Source: Apricaphanius iberus
Lineage: Eukaryota; Chordata; Actinopteri; Cyprinodontiformes; Aphaniidae
DNA length: 64,000 bases
NCBI GenBank assembly: GCA_028564705.1
Contig: JAPXFQ010002099.1
Location: forward strand, 1 to 64,000
Direction: 5' to 3'
Part shown: piece after piece, positions 58,030 through 64,000 of the stretch
Layout of the letters: the number at the start of each line of letters is the position of its first letter
How positions within the stretch are numbered: the stretch's first letter is position 1
The notes under the pieces: generated by a model
Seen by the model: the letters and a program-made list of their open reading frames with translations, nothing else
What the model was told of the DNA's origin: nothing
The model's database searches: none
Translations under genes and position numbers: made by a program

Positions 58030-59626
58030 TAAAGTTGTTTCGGAACTAGTCTCTCCAGAATGGAGAAGAGCCTCTCCATCCTCTCCCTGCTCTCCTGCGC
58101 CCTCCTCTCTTCAGCCTGTGCTCTCCTCTCTTAAGCCTCTCTATGCTGCCTCATGTCCTCCCTGATCAGGTCCAACAGCTCCTGGTCACTCTCTTCTCCT
58201 CTTCTTCGCTGCTGGCTGCCTATCTCCTTCCCTCTCTTCATCCTCTCTCTCTTCTTGGTCACTCACTGCTGCACTTGGCCCTGAAGTGTCCATAGGGATA
58301 GAGGAAATAAGGACAGGGGGGCATATTGAAGGCCTTTGTCCCAAAACCTCATCCATTTGGACAAACCAGGGCCAGGTAGCAGCAGTGGCCTTCCCACTCA
58401 CTCCCTCTCCTGACCCTGGATACTTGCATTCCTAAAGACAAGCAAAAATCAAAACAGTTCACAAAAAATATATACCTGGGATTTGCTCTTTTTTAACTGT
58501 TACTAACAAAAGTACTATTTTCTATATATGGACATACTTTTTTTTTTCAGGTTGTCTCACTTTTTTTTAGCTTGGGCTGGTGTTACTTTGCCTGACAGAC
58601 CCATCTTCTCCATAACTATCCTATTGCAGGAAAAAAGAGAAAATATTGTAACTGCTGATCACATATATCAAAATAACTGTAGAACAATACTTTACAGAAT
58701 TGTACTAAAAAGTAGGGATGCACCGATCTGACTTTTTCAGTCCCGATACCGATACCGATGGCTGGATTTTGTGTATCTGTCGATACCTGATACCGATCCG
58801 ATACTGTTTGTGACAGTGTGGAGGTCCTGTCACTATGGCTCCGATAGATCATGTGCCCATGTGCTTGGCCACAGGGATTAAAGGCACCAGACTTTACAAA
58901 CTAAACATAACTGAGACAAAAAAAACAGGTGTAAAATCTAAAATTACCACAAAAATAAAATTTCAAGTGAAAAATGTATCCTTTTTGGTGAATTTGTTGT
59001 AGATTTTCCCCATTTTGAGAATCGGTTCATGGTATCTACCAGTACATTAGGCAATATCAGGGCCGATACCCGATACCAGTATCGGTATCGGTGCATCCCT
59101 AGTAAAAAGGAACAAAACAATTGAAGTGGGAAAATATTCCAGCTGTTTAATGACTGTAGTAAGGTTATACGTACAGCACACAAAAGAAAAAAAGCTGCCT
59201 TGAGATTACAATGGGATTTCTAAATAGATGTATTCATGTACCTCCATACCATAGTAGCAGAGTTCTTTGCTCCGGGTAAGAGCTCATCGTTCTCTCCCCG
59301 GAGTTTGATTAAATTTTCCGTCTGCTCTTTCGTCCCTAAAAGCGTTAAAATCAGCTTTAATCACTAACAAGAAATTAACTGTGTTTAACAGGATATTAAC
59401 ACAGGCAGTAAGAAAGAAGCTAGATTACGAACGAAGCTAGTTTACGAACGTGATTTTTTTTAATGTAAATGTACAAATATAAAAAAAATTTAACTTGACG
59501 CAAAAACGAAAGGTTTAACTGGACAATCGCTGTAAAGAGTTATTTTTGGAACCGCCAGTTTTTAAATAACTTACAACAGAAAGCGTATTAATCTCCCGCT
59601 CCACTGCCGCTCACTTCGTCCGCCAT
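58030..59626 (-). pseudogene. Harbinger Myb/SANT-like accessory gene, decayed
   Basis: PIF/Harbinger elements carry a second gene for a Myb-like protein that binds the ends and carries the transposase into the nucleus. Minus strand: an ATG at 59626 (MADEVSGSGAGD), then a segment at 59335-59240 reading TKEQTENLIKLRGENDELLP and AKNSATMVW (SANT-like). After an intron holding the hAT MITE, an exon at 58437-58186 has GKATAATWPWFVQMDEVLGQ, RPSICPPVLISSIPMDTSGP, an acidic run and KKRRRE. A frame change then leads to QELLDLIREDMRQHREA and a Glu/Arg-rich coiled coil ending near 58030. At least one frameshift and one TAA disrupt it. Exon limits are approximate. Confidence 0.7.
58713..59101. mobile_element. 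hAT MITE, 389 bp, inside Harbinger
   Basis: Terminal inverted repeats tagggatgcaccgat and atcggtgcatcccta, with subterminal copies of 'ccgataccgat'-type motifs. It is flanked by ctaaaaag (58705-58712) and gtaaaaag (59102-59109), an 8-bp duplication with one mismatch, as expected for hAT. No coding capacity. It lies in an intron of the Myb-like gene. Confidence 0.92.
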
Positions 59627-59934
59627 TATTTCAAAATGCTGGAAGCGCTGTGCCGAAAGGAATTATGGGATAGGTAGGAGGGGAAAGGATCCACCAGACC
59701 CATCCTTCAGATTCGGAGAAAAGGAGGACGTATTTGTGGGCCGCATTTGAAGAATCCTACGAATTTGTACAGCCTTCGTCCTGGCGCTGTGACGTGGCAT
59801 CCTTCAAATGAGTCCTCCGAGGGATGCAGACCCTGAATTTGGACACAGCATTTATCTCTGCTTCTGGATTTTCAATCAGGCAACTCCATGGACAAACCAA
59901 GACTACACCTATATTCATCCTTGGCGATAGTAAA

Positions 59935-60143
59935 TGTGTAATGTTTATCTTAGCTCTGTGAATCCTGTAAAATTTCTAACATGGAATATTCACGGATCTG
60001 GCTCCAGAAAAAAAAGCATTAAGATTTTCAACCATCTTAAAGGATTGGAGGCAGATGTCGTCTAACTACAGGAGACTCATAAATCAAGCTCAAATGCCTA
60101 TGATTTAAAAACACAGGAGTATCCTAATATATTTTCTTCATGA
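59935..60143 (+). pseudogene. L1-like ORF2 start (endonuclease N-terminus)
   Basis: VKFLTWNIHGSGSRKK-like start (59970-60005) and LQETHKSSS (60072-60095) match 21474-21260. The start codon region carries a TAA and a TAG, and a TAA precedes LQETH. Interrupted at 60144 by the CR1/L2-like LINE. Confidence 0.8.
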
Positions 60144-62348
60144 TATTCAATTCAATTCAGTTTATTTATATAGCGCCGTTTCAAAACAGATGTCATCTCA
60201 AGGCACTTTACAAGAAGAGTTATTACTATAAAATGTTTAATGTAGAAATTAGAGAACCACAGAAGATCGCGTCCTGTAATTCTCAGCAATCCCTCACACT
60301 GAGCAAGCACGAAGCGACAGTGGAAAGGAAAAACTCCCTTTTAACAGGAAGAAACCTCCGGCAGAACCAGGCTCAGCACAAGCGGTCATCTGCTGAGACC
60401 GTCTGTGGTTTGGAGAATACAGAACAGAGACACAGAAAGAGCAACAGAACTGATGCAGAAGTTTGTTGCAGGACGGGGAGAACTTTCCGTCACTGCAATG
60501 CCATCTTAGTCAGGGTCGTCAAGCAGGGCGGGTCAGGAGCACCTACTATAAGAAGAGACTAAGAGAAAGCAGGTTAGCGCTTGAACTGACAGCACATCAT
60601 GCAGTTGGGGAGAAGTAGGAGAGAAAGTAGGAACAGACCCTAATAATGTCCTCCAACAGCCTAGCCTAAAGCAGCATAGCTACTAACATTAACCTGTCTC
60701 CTAGCTACTAGGAGACCTAGCTACTAACACTCTCTACTTGGCTTACATTAATCTATCTCTACGTAGCTACTCTACCTCTTCATATCCCTTCCTAGCTTTT
60801 GACACTCTACCTAGCTACTAACATTAACCTATCTCTTCCTAGCTACCTGTCTAACCTGTCTCTAACTACCTATTAACATATCTCTAACTGTAAGCTTTGT
60901 CAAAGAGGAAAGTTTTAAGCCTAGTTTTAAAGATATACAAATTGTCTGCTTCACGAACCAACCCTGGGAGCCTGTTCCATAGGAGGGGAGCCTGATAGCT
61001 GAAAGATCTGCCACCCATTCTACTTTTAGAAATCCTAGGAACTACCAGTAAACCTGCAGTCTGAGAGCGAAGGGCCCTGTTAGGAACATATGGAACAATC
61101 AGGTCTCTTATGTATGATGGAGCTAGATTATTAAGAGCTTTATATGTCAGAAGGAGGATCTTGAATTCTATTCTAGATTTTACTGGGAGCCAGTGAAGAG
61201 AAGCTAAAACAGGGGAAATGTGATCTCTTCTTCTTTTATTCATAAGAACCCTTGCAGCAGCATTTTGGACTAACTGAAGACTTTTAATTTTATTCTGTGG
61301 ACTACCTGATAATAAAGAGTTACAGTAATCCAGCCTTGAAGTAACAAAGGCATGGACTAGTTTTTCAGCATCACTCCTGGACAGGATGGTTCTAATTTTT
61401 GCAATATTCCTAAGGTGAAAAAAGGAAATCCTAGAGACTTCTTTAATGTGAGATCTAAATGACATATCTTGGTCAAAAATAACACCGAGGTTATTTGCTT
61501 TATTACTGGAGGCTAATTTAATGCCGTCCAGGTGAAGGGGCTGACTAAGTAGTTTCTTTTTCAGAGCTTCTGGTCCAAAGACGACAACTTCTGTTTTATC
61601 AGAATTTAGAAGCAAGAAGTTTAGAGTCATCCAAGTTTTTATGTCTTCCAGACATGCCTGTAGTCTACCTAACTGATTGGATTCATCAGGATTTATGGAT
61701 AGATATAGCTGTGTATCATCTGCGTAACTATGGAAATTTATCCCATGCTGCCTAATTATTTTACCAATAGGAAGCATATATATAGTAAAAAGAATCGGCC
61801 CAAGCACTGAACCCTGTGGTACTCCGCAAGTAACTATTGAGGTTGAGGAAGATTTATCATTTACCTGAACAAACTGAAATCTGTTAGACAAATAAGATTT
61901 AAACCAACCTAGTGCTGTTCCTATTATACCGACACTTTGAAGCCTTTCTATGAGAATATTGTGATCAACAGTGTCAAAGGCAGCACTGAGATCTAACAGG
62001 ACCAGAATGGTCACCAGTCCATTGTCTGAGGCTATGAGAATATCATTAGTAACCTTCACCAGAGCTGTTTCAGTGCTATGATGAGCTCTAAAGCCTGACT
62101 GAAACTTTGCTCATTATTGTTTAAATGCTCACATATCTGGTGTGCAACTATTTTCTCAAGAATTTCGGATAATTAGGGAAGATTAGATATTGGTCTATAG
62201 TTAATTAAGTCGTTTTGATCAAGAGATGGTTTCTTAAGTAGAGGTTTAATTACAGCTATCTTAAACTCCTGTGGTACACATCCATTGACTAAGGATAGAT
62301 TCATTATATCTAAAATTGGAGCAGCGATCAGAGGGAAAACTTCTTTTA
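60144..62348 (-). mobile_element. CR1/L2-like LINE insertion, 2.2 kb, 5'-truncated
   Basis: The 3' end at the left starts ttcaattcaattcagtttat, then 'atatagcgccgtttcaaaac' and 'aaggcactttacaag'. A 730-bp 3' UTR contains 'ggaaaaactcccttttaaca' and a run of degenerate 'agctactaacattaacct' units (60680-60870). The coding part runs from 62348 to 60884. Both sides are the same L1-like ORF2, so the insertion limits are sharp: the host reads 'ttcttcatg' on the left and 'ataactctagacaa' on the right, contiguous in the copy near 21260. Candidate target duplication cttcatgat / cttctttta is poor. Confidence 0.9.
60884..62348 (-). pseudogene. LINE reverse transcriptase with 391-codon intact C-terminal part
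   Basis: This reverse transcriptase copies LINE RNA at the nicked target. The upstream piece (62348-62120) has IKEVFPLIAAPILDIMNLSL and AVIKPLLKKPSLDQNDLINY, with a TAA inside NLP*LSEILEK and a frame shift near 62100 (QSGFRAHHSTETALVK in the second frame). From 62059 to 60884 the frame is fully open: LVLLDLSAAFDTVDHNILIE (catalytic Asp), CGVPQGSVLGPILFTIYMLP, FHSYADDTQLYLS (catalytic YADD at 61726-61715), then SSNKANNLGVIFDQDMSFRS, RLDYCNSLLSGSPQNKIKSL, HWLPVKSRIEFKILLLTYKA and APLLWNRLP near the end. The endonuclease is lost by 5' truncation. The most intact protein region in the window. Confidence 0.93.
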
Positions 62349-63456
62349 TAACTCTAGACAACGAGGAGTAGCAATATTAATAAATAAAAATACTAATTTT
62401 AAAGTAATAGACACAGTTACAGATCCAGAATGTAGATTTGTAATATTAAAAGTATTTATACATAACCAAACGTTATGTATAGTTAGTGTATATGGTCAAG
62501 ATGTTGATGATCCGCTATTCTTTCATACCTTCTTCTCGGTTTTGGCTAGTCACATGGATTGCTCACTTGTTCTTGGGGGAGATTTCAACTTTGGATTAAA
62601 TGAAGAAATAGACAGGCTCAGTACAGCAGGGACTCAGCGCAGTGGCAATCCATAGATATAGTTAAACAGTACATGAGCGATTATGGACTCTGCGATGCAT
62701 GGCAATCGCGTCATCCCAACGACAGAAAATACACTTTTTACTCAAACGTACATCATTCTTATTCTAGATTGGACTATTTGTTAGTCAGCAGCTCACTGTT
62801 GAATGACATTTCAGACACTGAGATACATCCTATAGTTATCAGCGATCACGCTCCTGTTTCTTTAAATTTAGCAAATAGAATAGCAACCCTTCAATATAAA
62901 AATTGGAGATTTAATACATCATTACTTAAGGATAGAGAATTTATTAAATATATTGAAAAAGAATGGGCTTCATACATGGAATTTAATGATCTCCCTGGTA
63001 TGTCGCCATCAACTCTCTGGGAGGCAGGGAAAGCTGTGATTAGAGGTAAAATAATTTCATTCTCATCAAATAAAAAGAGAACAGAAAATAAACATGTTCA
63101 GGAATTAGAAGAAACTATCAAATCATTAGAAGCTTCCCTGAAATAAAGAGAGCTTGGGCAAAATACGCAAAGCAAAATTAGAATTAAATGAAATTATTAA
63201 TAAACGGACGCAGTTTTTAATCCAAAGACTTCGAATAGAAAACTTTGAACATAGTAATAAATCAGGTAGCTTCTTAGCTACTCAGTTAAAAATAAAGAAA
63301 GAAAAAACAACTATATCTGCAATCCAAAACAAAATTGGGAATATAATATATGATCCTGAAAGAATAAACAACACTTTCAAATAATTTCATACACACCAGA
63401 TATAAACCCATCAAATAATGAAATGGAACAATTTCTGGATAAAATAACTCTTCCTA
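62349..63456 (+). pseudogene. L1-like ORF2 endonuclease C-terminus and linker
   Basis: Continues the frame broken at 60143: RQRGVAILINKNTNFKVIDT, RFVILKVFIHNQTLCIVSVY, then the catalytic LVLGGDFNFGLNEEID near 62570. A frame change near 62645 leads to the frame 62673-63146 with NVHHSYSRLDYLLVSSSLLN and the catalytic VISDHAPVSLNL near 62835, then ETIKSLEASLK. After another break, 63154-63384 holds NEIINKRTQFLIQRLRIENF and ATQLKIKKEKTTISAIQ. The last similarity is LDKITLPKL at about 63435-63456, corresponding to the start of the fragment at 14642. RT itself is absent. Confidence 0.88.
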
Positions 63457-64000
63457 AACTTTTGATACAAGCTTCATGTGATTCAGAAAGCTTCTTTGGC
63501 CATCACTATATATTACCACCAGAATCTGCTGTTTGAAAATATTAACAAATTGCCCCCCATTCTGTATTAAATATTATTGCCTTATAGAATGTTGTGATAT
63601 TATCTGAAACTCCATCAGTAGCCAGCACTTTCCGCACTCCCTCTGTAGTCTTTCTTGTTTTGGGTTTGGCTGAGAGCACAGCCATCTTCTCCACAGGGCC
63701 AGGCTTTACCCACTATTAACACATGGTAGAAATAAATACAATATATAAAGTTACATTAAAATATTGTGATGATTGTACTCACCATAACTCTGGGCTTATG
63801 CCACAGGCTGTGAATCTTTCAGGACCACCTACAAAGTATGATATTTCAATGTATTTAATATAATTATTGAATATCCTTCAATAATTGTCTAAAAGTATAG
63901 AAGAAAAAAAAAAGATCGACAAGTCAATGAACATCATCCACAGATATATTCGGTAAATGCCCGAGACATCTTGAGAAGTTTAAACACCTAAAGGCCTTGA
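63457..64000. other. Unassigned; possible exon-like pieces on minus strand
   Basis: On the minus strand 63830-63787 reads GPERFTACGISPELW and runs into gtgagt, a good splice donor. Further on, 63700-63610 reads VEKMAVLSAKPKTRKTTEGV and RKVLATDGVSDNI after an aaag/cctgg junction. The segments could be adjacent exons of an unrecognised gene or element that continues past the window's right edge. No domain is recognised and the reading is tentative. Confidence 0.3.

Larger units (their letters stand above)
56197..59849 (+). mobile_element. PIF/Harbinger transposon, 3.65 kb
   Basis: The ends carry a perfect 24-bp inverted repeat (tgtccaaattcagggtctgc plus atcc; 56201-56224 and 59822-59845), extending imperfectly two to four bases outward. 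Inside are the two genes expected of the superfamily: a transposase on plus (56945-57850) and a Myb/SANT-like protein on minus (59626-58030). Comparison with the uninterrupted L1-like copy at about 21530-21600 shows the insertion fell in a CT-rich stretch of the inter-ORF region. The usual 3-bp duplication could not be read because of divergence there. Confidence 0.92.
55815..63456 (+). mobile_element. L1-like LINE, plus strand, split by two insertions
   Basis: Pieces in order: ORF1 C-terminus (55815-55917, ending TVTVDKLYVNGQLF and stop) and inter-ORF region to 56196; a Harbinger insertion (56197-59849); the ORF2 start (59850-60143); a CR1/L2-like LINE insertion (60144-62348); the ORF2 endonuclease and linker (62349-63456). 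The same sequence runs without these insertions in the minus-strand copy at 20776-22540, which fixes the junctions. 5'-truncated within ORF1 and lacking RT at the right edge. Stops occur throughout. Confidence 0.88.

Noticed and set aside
60140..60562. 140-codon plus-strand frame
   Set aside because: Lies in the 3' UTR of the inserted LINE, antisense to it; the sequence is a conserved non-coding LINE tail rather than a gene.

Overview
The window is vertebrate nuclear DNA, most probably from a ray-finned (teleost) fish. This rests on the repeat content: Tc1 elements of the IR/DR type, CR1/L2-like and L1-like LINEs whose 3' ends carry the 'tttatttataaagcgc' box and ATTGA-type tails, ZBED1-like hAT transposases, PIF/Harbinger, a chromovirus, a tRNA-derived SINE with a GGAT tail, and many dinucleotide and tetranucleotide microsatellites. 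I found no convincing host protein-coding gene, no rRNA or tRNA gene and no CRISPR. Almost every recognisable protein is a transposable-element protein, and all but a few are broken.

Layout. 1-12.4 kb: AT-rich spacer holding one nearly complete but dead Tc1 element (971-2526), two short hAT/MITE-like fragments and a degenerate zinc-finger-like reading frame near 10.4 kb. 12.4-18.0 kb: minus-strand LINE debris, an L1-like ORF2 split by a SINE tail and by Tc1-like remnants, then a CR1/L2-like LINE with endonuclease and reverse transcriptase pieces. 18.5-20.8 kb: a hAT element, minus strand, lacking its N-terminus. 20.8-22.5 kb: the 5' half of an L1-like element, with the ORF1 and ORF2 endonuclease regions.

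23.3-31.8 kb: one minus-strand CR1/L2-like LINE whose 3' half (23.3-25.1) and 5' end (30.7-31.8) flank a 5.5-kb foreign block. The block holds a chromovirus LTR and integrase/chromodomain fragment, a 2.4-kb GC-rich, strand-skewed stretch, an 83-bp minisatellite and a C2H2 zinc-finger exon. 32.0-35.0 kb: tandem perfect palindromes, a SINE, and a ZBED1-like hAT transposase broken by a single stop codon. 35-40 kb: mostly spacer and microsatellites, with a repeat family shared with 22.9 kb. 40.1-42.7 kb: the 5' half of another CR1/L2-like LINE with ruined endonuclease residues. 43-46.5 kb: an HMGXB3-like fragment and LINE ends.

46.6-55.2 kb: an 8.7-kb LTR element with nearly identical LTRs but a 7-kb interior lacking intact gag or pol. 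It is flanked on both sides by pieces of the LINE family seen at 23-32 kb. 55.8-63.5 kb: a plus-strand L1-like element that received a Harbinger transposon (itself carrying a hAT MITE) and, separately, a CR1/L2-like LINE insertion with a 391-codon open RT region.

The genes do not form a host pathway. The window is a layered record of element insertions, and insertion order can be read directly: L1 before Harbinger before hAT MITE, L1 before L2, and LINE before LTR element.
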